From contig JAIYDC010000131.1 of the NCBI GenBank assembly GCA_027487685.1, forward strand, positions 1 to 62,101: a stretch of DNA of 62,101 nt, given 5' to 3'. Below are positions 32,941-41,461 of the stretch, in pieces (within the stretch, counting starts at the first letter, position 1; the number at the start of each line of letters is the position of its first letter). The notes below the pieces were generated by a model. That model had not been told where the DNA came from and made no database searches. It was given only the letters and a program-made list of their open reading frames with translations. The position numbers were made by a program, and so were the translations under genes. This stretch comes from Pseudomonadota bacterium (GTDB lineage: Bacteria; Bdellovibrionota; Bacteriovoracia; Bacteriovoracales; Bacteriovoracaceae).

Positions 32941-34560
32941 TTGGGCCATTGCCCTCACTTCTTTCTGAACCATTTTACCAACGATCTCTTTTACTGTTGA
33001 TTCGGTTCTCGCTTCACGATCCTGGGCCTGAATATCCTTACTCACGACAACCAGCACCTCTGCGAACTGGGCTATTTGTGGCAAGTGTGTGATGGCGATA
33101 ACCTGTCCGTGAACTGCCACTTCACCTAGTGCTTTACCAATACATGCTGCGGTTTCTCCTCCGATGCCGGTGTCAATTTCATCGAAGAGGAAGATACTTA
33201 TGGAGTCATGGGATGACAGGATCTGGCGAAGACTGAGAAGAATTCTTGAAAGTTCTCCTCCTGATGCTATATCTTTGATTTTAAAAAATCCTTCCCCTGG
33301 GTTGGTCTCTGCAATAAAACAAGCCCTGGTTATACCATTCTCAGAGAGCTCACTAAGCACATCGAGTTGAAGCTTAATGGTCGCGCCAGTCATTTTAAGA
33401 TTCCGGATCTTTACCGTGAGCTCATTTCCTAGTCTCAGTGCCGCTTGGGCTCGTTTATCATGGAGCACACTTGCTTGCTTCATGAGATCTTGCTCTATCT
33501 TGGATATCCGAGTTTGGATCTCATCGAGATTTAAATCGAGAGTTTCTAGTAAGCCTCTTTCCTTGAGAAATTCAACCTGCATTTGTAGAATTGACTCAAC
33601 CGAGCCTCCAAACTTCTTCTTGAGCCGTTGGTAGGCATCCAGCCGCTCTAGAATAAGTTCAAGACCATCTGGATCGATTTCAAGATTCAACTTTCGCTCA
33701 ATAGCCGCTTCCAGAATGGCGACCTTGTCATCAATTTCTGAGAGGAGCTCTGCTTGATCTCCGAACAGTTCAGGATTTTTTGAGAATACATGAGTCATCT
33801 GTTTCAGGTGACCGGCGAGTCCCGGGCCACCATCTCCACCTTGCAGGTTTTCTTTTACGAGGTAACATAGCTTTTGGGTCTTCTCCAGATTAACCAGAAG
33901 ATGTTTTTTCTTAAGGAGATCTTCTTCATCCTGGGATGAAGGGTTTAGACGCTCGATTTCCTGAAGTTGAAAGCTAAGGTAGTCAAGACGCTGTTCCCGG
34001 AGAGTCTTTGATTGAGTGAGCTCTTCATGGTTTCGCCTTAGCTGGCGAAGTTCTCGAAGTTCCTGATGGTAGATGGCCACCATGGGGAGCTGTTTTGCGA
34101 AATGATCCAGCAGTTGCAGTTGGTAGGTCTCCGAGAGAAGTTTCTGATTTTCGAACTGACCTACCAGGTCAATAAACTTCCGTGCAAAGTTCGCAAGAAA
34201 TGTGATGGTACACGAGAGATGATTGATATAGGTCTTAGATGTTCCGTTCTTGTAAATGAGTCGCTTAATCACGACCTCCGTTCCATCAACGGGATACCCT
34301 TCTACCTCGAGATAAGCTTTAACTCTTTCATCTTCACAATAAAATGAGGCTTCGATGAGTGAGTAATCAGTATCTCGGCGAACAACTTTCTTATCCGCAC
34401 GCCCACCCAGAATGAGCTGAAGAGCATCTAGCACAAGACTCTTTCCGGATCCAGTTTCTCCAATAATGGCATTGAACCCAGGTCTAAAACCAATGTTCTG
34501 ATTTTTGAAAGTTGCGAAGTTTTGGATGATGAGCGTTTTTAAGTAGAAGCTAGCGTTCAT
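32932..34560 (-). CDS. recN: DNA repair protein RecN
   Basis: RecN is an SMC-like ATPase that acts early in double-strand break repair. The 542-residue protein has the N-terminal ATP half with GETGSGKSLVLDAL, a long central coiled coil (about residues 165-400), and the C-terminal half with the signature IASGGELSRILLSLRQIL and Walker B FLFDEIDTGIGGETA followed by ITHLPQIA. It has its own strong promoter with direct repeats in the spacer. GGAGG lies seven bases before the ATG. The 3' end overlaps the convergent LpxH-like gene. Confidence 0.95.
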   Translation of the reverse strand: MNASFYLKTLIIQNFATFKNQNIGFRPGFNAIIGETGSGKSLVLDALQLILGGRADKKVVRRDTDYSLIEASFYCEDERVKAYLEVEGYPVDGTEVVIKRLIYKNGTSKTYINHLSCTITFLANFARKFIDLVGQFENQKLLSETYQLQLLDHFAKQLPMVAIYHQELRELRQLRRNHEELTQSKTLREQRLDYLSFQLQEIERLNPSSQDEEDLLKKKHLLVNLEKTQKLCYLVKENLQGGDGGPGLAGHLKQMTHVFSKNPELFGDQAELLSEIDDKVAILEAAIERKLNLEIDPDGLELILERLDAYQRLKKKFGGSVESILQMQVEFLKERGLLETLDLNLDEIQTRISKIEQDLMKQASVLHDKRAQAALRLGNELTVKIRNLKMTGATIKLQLDVLSELSENGITRACFIAETNPGEGFFKIKDIASGGELSRILLSLRQILSSHDSISIFLFDEIDTGIGGETAACIGKALGEVAVHGQVIAITHLPQIAQFAEVLVVVSKDIQAQDREARTESTVKEIVGKMVQKEVRAMAQLT

Positions 34561-34580
34561 GAGATCCCTCCGTTTCCACC

Positions 34581-34609
34581 ATTGTACGGATAGGGTACGG
34601 ACGAGTCAA
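34581..34609 (-). promoter_or_regulatory. recN promoter with direct repeats in the spacer
   Basis: On the minus strand TTGACT (34604-34609) and TACAAT (34581-34586) are 17 bases apart, a near-consensus promoter 21 bases before the recN ATG. Two copies of TCCGTAC (plus-strand GTACGGA at 34584-34590 and 34595-34601), 11 bases apart, fill the spacer and touch the -10 box. They could be a repressor site acting on one face of the helix. Confidence 0.7.
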
Positions 34610-34639
34610 GCGCGGAGCGTATCTTTCCCGTAGTGGAGA

Positions 34640-35545
34640 CTACTCTTTTCTACTTATGACAAATTTATCGCGGATTGTTTCAAAGTAAAGTCGATCTGGA
34701 TTTTTGATAAGTGATACTTTTTTAACTTTGCCAGAATTAATTGTTACCACATCATGTTCATCTATATTAATCGCAACTTGTCCGTCCAGGGTAAGGGTTA
34801 CTGAATGGTGCGGTGGAAGTACCCGGATAATTATAGGTTCCGTATCTGGGACGACAAATGGTCGATGAATGAGTGAGTGCGGGCATATGGGTGTGAGTAC
34901 AAGCCCACGGACATCAGGATGAACTATGGGGCCACCAGCGGCCATTGAATAGGCCGTAGATCCCATGGGGGTTGAAACGATGATTCCATCTCCGGATAGA
35001 TTGTAGATGTGTTCACCACCCAGTTCAGCTCGAAGGTAGATCATCCGTGCGATATCGGTCTTGGCCATTACAGCATCGTTAAAAAAGTGGTCCTCGAAAT
35101 GGACAACTCCCTTTTTTTCCACTTTAACGTGGCAGAGGGGTTTAGGAGTCGTTTCGAAGTCTCCGTCAAGGATGTCCCCTAATCGGTCGAAGTATTCATT
35201 CTTGTTAAACTCAGTAATAAAGCCCAGGCGACCCAGGTTTATTCCAAGTACTGGGATCCGTGCATTGATACGTCGGCAGACTCCGATGAGGGTTCCGTCA
35301 CCCCCAAGGGAAAACATGATATCGACTTTATTATGAAAATTCTTTGAGTTCCAAAACTCGAGGTGATCTGTTGTCTTTTGTCGGAAGAATTTCTGTACTC
35401 TTTCTCTATCCTCCTCCCGGAACACGATCTGCTTCTTTCTACGCAACATCCAAGTACAGAGATTTGGCAGGATGCTATAGAATTCAGGTGTGGAATTGGG
35501 TTTTAGGGTGAGACCAATTGTCTGAAGGGTAGCTGATCTTTTCAT
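34640..35545 (-). CDS. nadK: NAD kinase
   Basis: NAD kinase phosphorylates NAD to NADP. The 301-residue protein has the GGDGTLIG motif (about residue 76), INLGRLGFITEF, the NDAVMAKTD segment, and the second conserved region SGDGIIVSTPMGSTAYSMAAGGPIVHP. These cover the ATP and NAD sites. The start overlaps the end of the response regulator gene by four bases (ATGA), so the kinase is translationally coupled to a two-component system. A weak five-pair hairpin follows its stop. Confidence 0.94.
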   Translation of the reverse strand: MKRSATLQTIGLTLKPNSTPEFYSILPNLCTWMLRRKKQIVFREEDRERVQKFFRQKTTDHLEFWNSKNFHNKVDIMFSLGGDGTLIGVCRRINARIPVLGINLGRLGFITEFNKNEYFDRLGDILDGDFETTPKPLCHVKVEKKGVVHFEDHFFNDAVMAKTDIARMIYLRAELGGEHIYNLSGDGIIVSTPMGSTAYSMAAGGPIVHPDVRGLVLTPICPHSLIHRPFVVPDTEPIIIRVLPPHHSVTLTLDGQVAINIDEHDVVTINSGKVKKVSLIKNPDRLYFETIRDKFVISRKE

Positions 35546-35907
35546 ACTATTTCCGTCATGATCTTTAGGGCACCTTCGAGGTCATCAAAAGGCTTATTAA
35601 GGAGTCGACATTTGTATCCATCTGCACGAGATAGGACTTGCTGCGAGTTATAGGCGGTCATGATGACAAATTTTCGGCCAATCTCCTCCGCGGTGAACTT
35701 TTTCTTTGATTCCTCGATGACGTCGAATCCTGAAATATCCTGGAGCATAAGGTCGCAGATAATTCGATCGTAGTTATTCTTAAGGATAAGATCGATAGCG
35801 AGTTTACCGCTGGCCGAAACGTCGACCTTGATACCTTTGCGCTCAAAAAGCTTCTTGAGAGACTGTTGGATTAGGATCTCGTCCTCTATGATCAGTATAT
35901 TGGTCAT
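35542..35907 (-). CDS. Single-domain response regulator
   Basis: A 121-residue CheY-like receiver with no output domain. Acidic residues are in IIEDE near the N-terminus, the phosphoacceptor aspartate is in IICDLML (about residue 52), and the switch threonine (MTAY) and lysine (NKPF) are present. It is coupled on both sides by four-base overlaps, with the histidine kinase upstream and nadK downstream. It would either act on a protein partner or feed a phosphorelay. Confidence 0.9.
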   Translation of the reverse strand: MTNILIIEDEILIQQSLKKLFERKGIKVDVSASGKLAIDLILKNNYDRIICDLMLQDISGFDVIEESKKKFTAEEIGRKFVIMTAYNSQQVLSRADGYKCRLLNKPFDDLEGALKIMTEIV

Positions 35908-37616
35908 GTCCGTGGGAGGGTCAAGCGGAAGTGTGCCCCTTTACCGTTATTATTAACTAAATGCTCCAAATTACCACCCATTTTTAGTGCAAGATTTCTT
36001 GATAAGACCAGCCCAAGTCCTGTCCCTTGGCTTTTCGTTGTGAAAAATGGCTTGAAGAGAAGCGCCTGCTGCTCGGATGAAATGCCTGGCCCGCTATCAA
36101 TGACGTCAATAAAGACATTAATATCATCGCCACTTACCGTGAGCCTAAGCTCTCGTTTAACACCGGAATCAGTTTTCATCGCCTGGGCCGCATTGACGAT
36201 AAGATTGAAGATGATTTGGACGACAAAGATTAGAGGCACTTCAAGTTTAAGTTCGTTCGCTCCGTTCTGATAGTCTATGGTTTTAAGAACCTCACGTGTT
36301 TCGCTCTTGGATAGCACCAGGGCTTCATCTATGATTTTGGTCAGCGCAACCGGGCGACTTTCATTCTGAATTTGATAGAGGTTCGAGAAGTCTTCAATAA
36401 TTACTTGGCAGCGGTTGATGTTATTCTCAATCTCAAGCATGAGTTCTCGGTTGTCGGCATGGACCTCTAGCATTCGGAAAAGCTGGGAGCCAAGTTTTAA
36501 TCCGAAGAGCGGATTTGATAACTCATGACGAAGAGTGTTTAGGAGCTCCCCGAGAAGCGATATCCTTTGGAAGTGGAAGAGATCAAAAGCGTAATGGCGG
36601 AGTTCATCGCTGTCATAAAGGTCCAGAGTGAAGGGACCCTGAATTTTCTTTGTGAAGAAAATATCCTTGTCTTGAAGCTCAGTGCTGTAGATGTCGTTAG
36701 GATAAGCCGTTCCACTGATGCCGTCACGGATTCGTAAGGGTAAGGGAAAGTCCTTGAGACAAACCCGGAGCTCCGATAATCTTTTATCGGAAAACTCCTG
36801 TGCCACGAGCCGCTCGAAGTGCGGCTGTAGAAGGTCAATGCAGGTTTCAAAGAGTTCGATTTCCTCCTTGCTGTAGCTTAGAAAGTCGTGTCTCGAAACC
36901 AGGGCGACCATACTATATTTTTTTGACATGACTTCTTTTGCGAGGAAACTACCGTTGAAAGGCAGGTCAAGTTTTTGAAATGAATCTGATGTGAAAGATT
37001 TAATTTTAGATTTTTTAATTGAGTTGAAAAATGAATTGAAATCTTTCACTTCGATCAAAGCAGAGGTCTTTTCGCTTCTCCAAACAATCCCCAGAAGTTC
37101 CGCTCTCGTCTGGCCTTTAAGATGAAGGACCAGGAGCGAGCTTTCGAATTTTTTTAGAAATGGCACATCGAGGAGTTTTTCAAGAAGGCTTCGCAGGCTG
37201 TGAGATTCACTCGAGATAAGATTGATTTTCTTGATGATCTCGTCCCAAAGATCTTTCACATTCTCTCCAGGATTCATTGAAACACTGGAGAAAATCTTCT
37301 TTTCTATAGTTTGAGTTGTTCGTAGGAAGCCGTCGAATGCCTCGGGCGGCGGAGTTCGAAACTTCGCTATACGTAGACCGGAGAGGATCGCCCGGATGTT
37401 CTTAAGATAGTATGGGAAGTCACAGTTATCTCCATCTGGAAAATTGACCCAGAGCCTGCTACCTCGTTTATATAGTGAAGCCTTCGCTACAAGCTGATCT
37501 ACGATTTGAAATCCTGAGAGCTCCGGAAGATCAAACTCGGCCAGGATCTCCGGGTCGACGTATAGGCTTATGCAGGCAGAGTTTTCAGGAGGTCGGGGAT
37601 GAGGTCTAGTTTCCAC
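35904..37616 (-). CDS. Soluble sensor histidine kinase
   Basis: A 570-residue kinase without membrane segments. The N-terminal 350 residues include a possible GAF-like sensory region and a helix around EIELFETCIDLLQPHFERL. The phosphoacceptor histidine is in LRHELSNPLFGLKL (near residue 375). The ATPase domain has an N box FNLIVNAAQAMK, G1 DSGPGIS, F box LFKPFFTTK and G2 GTGLGLVLSRN. It overlaps the response regulator by four bases. The GTG at 37616 is the only start in the expected place, but a candidate promoter would begin transcription almost at that base, so the start is not certain. Confidence 0.88.
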   Translation of the reverse strand: METRPHPRPPENSACISLYVDPEILAEFDLPELSGFQIVDQLVAKASLYKRGSRLWVNFPDGDNCDFPYYLKNIRAILSGLRIAKFRTPPPEAFDGFLRTTQTIEKKIFSSVSMNPGENVKDLWDEIIKKINLISSESHSLRSLLEKLLDVPFLKKFESSLLVLHLKGQTRAELLGIVWRSEKTSALIEVKDFNSFFNSIKKSKIKSFTSDSFQKLDLPFNGSFLAKEVMSKKYSMVALVSRHDFLSYSKEEIELFETCIDLLQPHFERLVAQEFSDKRLSELRVCLKDFPLPLRIRDGISGTAYPNDIYSTELQDKDIFFTKKIQGPFTLDLYDSDELRHYAFDLFHFQRISLLGELLNTLRHELSNPLFGLKLGSQLFRMLEVHADNRELMLEIENNINRCQVIIEDFSNLYQIQNESRPVALTKIIDEALVLSKSETREVLKTIDYQNGANELKLEVPLIFVVQIIFNLIVNAAQAMKTDSGVKRELRLTVSGDDINVFIDVIDSGPGISSEQQALLFKPFFTTKSQGTGLGLVLSRNLALKMGGNLEHLVNNNGKGAHFRLTLPRT

Positions 37617-37622
37617 AGAGTT

Positions 37623-37651
37623 AAGTTATCTTTTAATTGATACTTAATCAA
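37623..37651 (-). promoter_or_regulatory. Candidate promoter before the histidine kinase gene
   Basis: On the minus strand TTGATT (37646-37651) and TAACTT (37623-37628) are 17 bases apart. The predicted start is at or next to the kinase GTG, which would make a nearly leaderless message or point to a later start codon. It would let the kinase-regulator-nadK genes be made separately from the flagellar genes upstream. Confidence 0.4.
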
Positions 37652-37672
37652 ATCCCACTTTTCGGGAAATCC

Positions 37673-39013
37673 TCAGATGTTGGCTTCGTTCTTTCTTAAG
37701 GTGACAGAAAAAAGCTCCTGGAGGGCCCTCAGGGCCTGATGCTCCTCTGCATAGGTAAGAAAGCTAGCTTGGGATTGCTCCACAAGGGTGGACCCGAAAT
37801 TCTGGGCACGACGGATTCTATAGAAGTCAAGAAAGGGTCGGAGGTATGGATGGGTAGCCGCGATATCGTTAGACACCTTCTCGACTTCCCTTAGATTGCG
37901 CAAGTTAGATTCAAGAGATATAGGATCAGCGGCAATGGCCCGCGCCTGTGCGTGAACCGCCTCAACGGACTCGATAGCATAGTCGTGCAGTCTGAGGAAT
38001 TTGGTGAGTACCTCAAGTTGAATTTTAACGAGATCGAGCTGCCCAGATGTGCATTTGTGAACTTCAAGATCCACGTCAATCAGCCCGAGGAGAAAATTCC
38101 AGAGCACAAGGTGAGATTGGTAGATGGGAAAAGCATCATCGGCCATATTGTGAGATGTGATATGGGCGCAGCCTAAATCATGTGAAATACTATAGAGAGC
38201 ATAGGGGGCATCCCTGAAATCGCGATTGTTTGCAACACAGTCAACAATGCGGATAAGGCTTCCTGCTCGGATAACTGATCCACGACCGGAAACGAGGAGA
38301 TGGTCTCCTGAGTAAGGAAGAAGATTAAATCCCTGGAACGATGTGGCGAGAAAAATTCCTCTACCCCCTGCCTCGCAAAACTTCAAGGCTGAGAGATTTG
38401 CAGGGCCTATGTAAAGAGATCGTGAAACGTCTTCCATGAGATCAACTTCTGAGAGATCCCTAAGTGGGATACCTGGAAATGCACTAGCAAGCTCGCCTAG
38501 AAAGTTCTCCTGCTCTTGGACCGGGAATAGCTGAGCGGTGGTGGTCCCAAATGCAATCTGTCGAATGGGTAGTCGCGAAGAGGATTTAGGCAAATCAGGT
38601 CTCAGGTTCAGGATATTTTTGTAGATGTCTCGAAGATGAAAAGTGAGAAATGGTGCTTTCGCTTTCAAAGTGAGAAGATATGCAGTCCAAGGGTCAATCG
38701 CATGTAATTCTTCACTCCGGCGCCAGGCCCCAAGCTTATGTTGCGAGCTCAAGGTGCCATGAAAGTCCCAGCTTGGTTCATTAAGGGATAGGTTGGCAGA
38801 TATGTCATAAGTGGAAGCCGCTACGGCGGCCACATCACAGGTAATCCCCCGAACTAAAGGAACGGCATCACGGGTGAGAGCTGTGAATGCGGTAGCATTG
38901 GCAAGCACGGTCAGTTCGTAGTCCTTGAGGTTTGACGCGCTCTCTTCGAGAATACGAAGTGTCTCGAAGAGAAAGTAGGCATCGTCAGTTTGAATGACCA
39001 AAAGTTTTTTCAC
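37673..39013 (-). CDS. Possible GT-B (family 9-like) glycosyltransferase in the flagellar operon
   Basis: A 446-residue soluble protein that I cannot name with confidence. The start MKKLLVIQTDDAYFLFETLRIL and the alternation of strands and helices suggest a Rossmann-type N-terminal domain. The later segment SLYIGPANLSALKFCEAGGRGIFLATSFQGFNLLPY resembles the second-domain nucleotide-sugar site of family 9 heptosyltransferases, where a G-P-N-S-G-x-x-H-L motif is usual. The C-terminal 130 residues are helical. It lies six bases before the FliT-like gene in transcription order and upstream of the kinase, so modification of flagellin is one possibility. This is inference from position. Confidence 0.4.
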   Translation of the reverse strand: MKKLLVIQTDDAYFLFETLRILEESASNLKDYELTVLANATAFTALTRDAVPLVRGITCDVAAVAASTYDISANLSLNEPSWDFHGTLSSQHKLGAWRRSEELHAIDPWTAYLLTLKAKAPFLTFHLRDIYKNILNLRPDLPKSSSRLPIRQIAFGTTTAQLFPVQEQENFLGELASAFPGIPLRDLSEVDLMEDVSRSLYIGPANLSALKFCEAGGRGIFLATSFQGFNLLPYSGDHLLVSGRGSVIRAGSLIRIVDCVANNRDFRDAPYALYSISHDLGCAHITSHNMADDAFPIYQSHLVLWNFLLGLIDVDLEVHKCTSGQLDLVKIQLEVLTKFLRLHDYAIESVEAVHAQARAIAADPISLESNLRNLREVEKVSNDIAATHPYLRPFLDFYRIRRAQNFGSTLVEQSQASFLTYAEEHQALRALQELFSVTLRKNEANI

Positions 39014-39019
39014 GTTTCT

Positions 39020-39367
39020 TCACTTCACATCGGTGAGGTTGTAGCCCTTGACATTCTCTCGTGAGCGAACTGTTCGCTCAATTTCCTGACGAACTTCGGC
39101 TTGGTGTTCTTGGAGCTTAGCTACGAGTTTTTCATCAAGCTTTTTGATGTAGTCGATACGACGATCGAGATCCTGCCTGTGCTCTAGATGTACCATGTTC
39201 CAGTCGATCTGCCGTGAAATTTGATCCATCACCAGGAGTAGACGCTCACGGTTGGCAGTAAAACTTTCGATATCCACCTCGCTCACTGGTTCCATGGCGA
39301 TGATGTTTTCCGTCAGCGTAATCGCTTTAAGTAGGAAATCTTCGAAAAGGCCAATGAACTGATCCAT
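39020..39367 (-). CDS. FliT-like flagellar chaperone
   Basis: A small, all-helical, charged protein of 115 residues, just after fliS. FliT proteins are helical export chaperones for FliD and are often encoded in the order fliD-fliS-fliT. Size, helical character and gene position all fit. The segment ANRERLLLVMDQI resembles the start of the FliT core. Sequence evidence alone is weak. The ATG at 39367 overlaps the fliS stop (TAATG). An upstream ATG at 39421 would overlap fliS by 55 bases and is less likely. Confidence 0.6.
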   Translation of the reverse strand: MDQFIGLFEDFLLKAITLTENIIAMEPVSEVDIESFTANRERLLLVMDQISRQIDWNMVHLEHRQDLDRRIDYIKKLDEKLVAKLQEHQAEVRQEIERTVRSRENVKGYNLTDVK

Positions 39368-39762
39368 TAAGCGCTCTTCGATGGCGTCTGCGCCTTGAGA
39401 TTTTTGATCGCTTCGGTCCATCCGTCGTATAGGGTGTTCAGGACTTTAAGGCAACCCTCAAGGTGGGACTTCTCGATCTTGATGTTTGCCTGAGTACTAG
39501 AGTAGAGAATGTAGTCATAGAGGGAGGCAAGCTCCTTTGCAACCTCACCACCAACCTCAAAATCCAGGCTATTGGAGAGTTCCACGACGATGTCTTGCAT
39601 CTTTCCGATGTGCTCGCCTTTTTTCGCCAGATTTTTCTGCTCGATGGCCTCTATCGCCTTCTTGCAATTTTTGATTGCCGCTTGATAAAGCATCAGCAGG
39701 ATTTGTTCCTTACTTGCCGTCTCTACTGACGTCTTCTTGTACGCACCTAATCCATAGCTCAT
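39367..39762 (-). CDS. fliS: Flagellar secretion chaperone FliS
   Basis: FliS binds the flagellin C-terminus to prevent premature polymerisation and delivers it to the export gate. The 131-residue protein has the N-terminal YGLGAYKKTSVETASKEQIL segment followed by MLYQAAIKNCKKAIEAIE, the middle IVVELSNSLDFEVGGEVAKEL and LYDYILYSSTQANIKI, matching the four-helix FliS pattern. AGGAGG precedes the ATG. It is 33 bases downstream of fliD. Confidence 0.93.
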   Translation of the reverse strand: MSYGLGAYKKTSVETASKEQILLMLYQAAIKNCKKAIEAIEQKNLAKKGEHIGKMQDIVVELSNSLDFEVGGEVAKELASLYDYILYSSTQANIKIEKSHLEGCLKVLNTLYDGWTEAIKNLKAQTPSKSA

Positions 39763-39794
39763 GGTGTATCCTCCTGTCTCACTGATCTAGCTTA

Positions 39795-41180
39795 TCATAA
39801 TTGAGTGGCGCCTGGAGCGCTGGCAAAACCTGCCAGTCCGGCGCCCTGACTTTTAATTCTGGAGATTGTCTCCTCGAGCCGGGCAAACTTTGCCTTAAGG
39901 ACCTCTTCCTTCTGTTGGATGATCCGTTGACGGTTTGCAATCTGTCGATCAATCTGACCTATTTGGCTCTGAAGGCCTGCTTTTCTGTTGGGAAGAACGC
40001 CACTGGGCATTGATAGGAGTACCTTGGCGCTATCTTCGAGAATGTCCATGAACCCGTTGGTCTTGCCACCCCCAGGAACATATTTGCCTGTTAGCACCTG
40101 AGCGACTTTTTTGTAGTCTTTAGAAAGCTCGGCTTCGAACTTCGCTTGGTCAAGTTTTAGCAGCCCGTCTCGCTGGAACGTGATACCAAGGTCTCCTATT
40201 CGCATGGTTCCCGAATCTGTTGGAATATTTGCGAAGACGGCCGATCGGATCCGGGCCTCGATCGACGTCAACATGGAGTCACCGCCCAGGCTGCGGGCAG
40301 TGTCGCTCTTTTCGTCAAGTGCGTTCTGCTCTTTGATAAACTTAAGGACCGAATTAATGTTATCAATCAGTCCATTGATCTTTCCTCCGATCTTCTGGAT
40401 GTCTTCGGTAATTTCGACGTTGATCTCCTCTCCGGGTTTCGCTTTTTTGAGGTCGATCGTGACTCCGGGAATAAGGTCGGTGATACGGTTACTCGGGACT
40501 TCGACCTCAAAGCCATCGAGCTTGATCTTCCCGTCTTGAGCTGGACGCTCGCTATCAAAGTAGAGATCCACTTCGCCATCAACTAGATAGAGGTAGGGAA
40601 ACTCGGCCCGATTCTGGTCTCCGGTTTCTGACATGGAGAGCATCAGGCGCCAGGGTTCATCCGACTCCTTACCGTCGTTAACGACGGTTGCCTTCATGCC
40701 GAGTTCTGGACTGCCGTTGATGAGTTTTGCAATGCCTGCGAGAGAAGAATTTTCCTGGTCAACGTAAATTTCCTTCTCTTCTCCTGAGGGGAGTACCGCA
40801 GTGATGTAGCCAACACCAAGGTAGGTTTTATCTTTGTCCTCAACACCGTTGCTGATGGCGGATGACTTTTGTGCGAGCTGAAGCACTTCGAGCTGGTATT
40901 TACCAGGTTCGGCAATGTTCTTATCTGCTGCGACAGTGATGTCTTTGTTTCCGTCAGTATTGATCGCGAGCTCTCGCAGACTTCTTGCATTCTTATTTTT
41001 CATGATCTCACCGCGCATATTTTCCACAAGCGTCGTGAGCTGCTGTACGAGTGCCCTCTTGTCTGTGACCTTAGATTTGCGGGATTCCATTTGCTGAATA
41101 GGGATCTTTTCAGCCTCGATGATCTGCTTGACGATGTCCTTGGGGAGTCCTGAATTGATGGAGCCAAAGGAGATTCCCAA
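39795..41180 (-). CDS. fliD: Flagellar filament cap FliD
   Basis: FliD is the cap on the filament tip that assembles flagellin. The 461-residue protein has the N-terminal helix with LPKDIVKQIIEAEKIPI, the central region including LDGFEVEVPSNRITDLIPGVTIDL (hook-associated protein 2 domain) and the C-terminal helix with RIGDLGITFQRDGLLKLD and a final coiled segment. The start codon is TTG, supported by GGAGG seven bases upstream. No other start fits the conserved N-terminus. It heads the minus-strand fliD-fliS-fliT-like run. Confidence 0.92.
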   Translation of the reverse strand: MGISFGSINSGLPKDIVKQIIEAEKIPIQQMESRKSKVTDKRALVQQLTTLVENMRGEIMKNKNARSLRELAINTDGNKDITVAADKNIAEPGKYQLEVLQLAQKSSAISNGVEDKDKTYLGVGYITAVLPSGEEKEIYVDQENSSLAGIAKLINGSPELGMKATVVNDGKESDEPWRLMLSMSETGDQNRAEFPYLYLVDGEVDLYFDSERPAQDGKIKLDGFEVEVPSNRITDLIPGVTIDLKKAKPGEEINVEITEDIQKIGGKINGLIDNINSVLKFIKEQNALDEKSDTARSLGGDSMLTSIEARIRSAVFANIPTDSGTMRIGDLGITFQRDGLLKLDQAKFEAELSKDYKKVAQVLTGKYVPGGGKTNGFMDILEDSAKVLLSMPSGVLPNRKAGLQSQIGQIDRQIANRQRIIQQKEEVLKAKFARLEETISRIKSQGAGLAGFASAPGATQL

Positions 41181-41298
41181 ACACTTTCCTCCGTGAAAGT
41201 TGCTGGACCAATGAAGTCGGGTTTACATCTTGTGAACCCTAGTCAAGCGTATCACGAGGCAGCGTGAGGGCAAGGGGGCAGAAACAATTGCCCCGACG

Positions 41299-41441
41299 AA
41301 GGAGGTGGAGGAAAGATTCCGCGGCCTAAAGAATCTGGGGTATTATAAACTTTCTGAGAAAGGAAAGAGAGAGGGGGGTGAACGGTCCTCCTCTCTCCTT
41401 CGGTCTCGTCTATGGGAGGGACAATCAGGTTACGATTGTCC
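41299..41441 (+). promoter_or_regulatory. Structured leader with competing stem-loops upstream of the orphan membrane protein
   Basis: The gap between fliD and the next plus-strand gene (281 bases) holds no convincing gene but several paired elements. GAGAGAGG (41367-41374) pairs with CCTCTCTC (41390-41397). The same right arm can instead pair with AAGGAG and GGAGGA at 41299-41312 (six plus six pairs). AAGGAGGTG at 41299-41307 is a perfect nine-base complement of the 16S rRNA tail. GGACAATC (41419-41426) pairs perfectly with GATTGTCC (41434-41441). This suggests a switching leader or a small RNA. Purine-rich sequence can also pair by chance. Confidence 0.45.
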
Positions 41442-41461
41442 TACTGGGCTGATCGGATATT

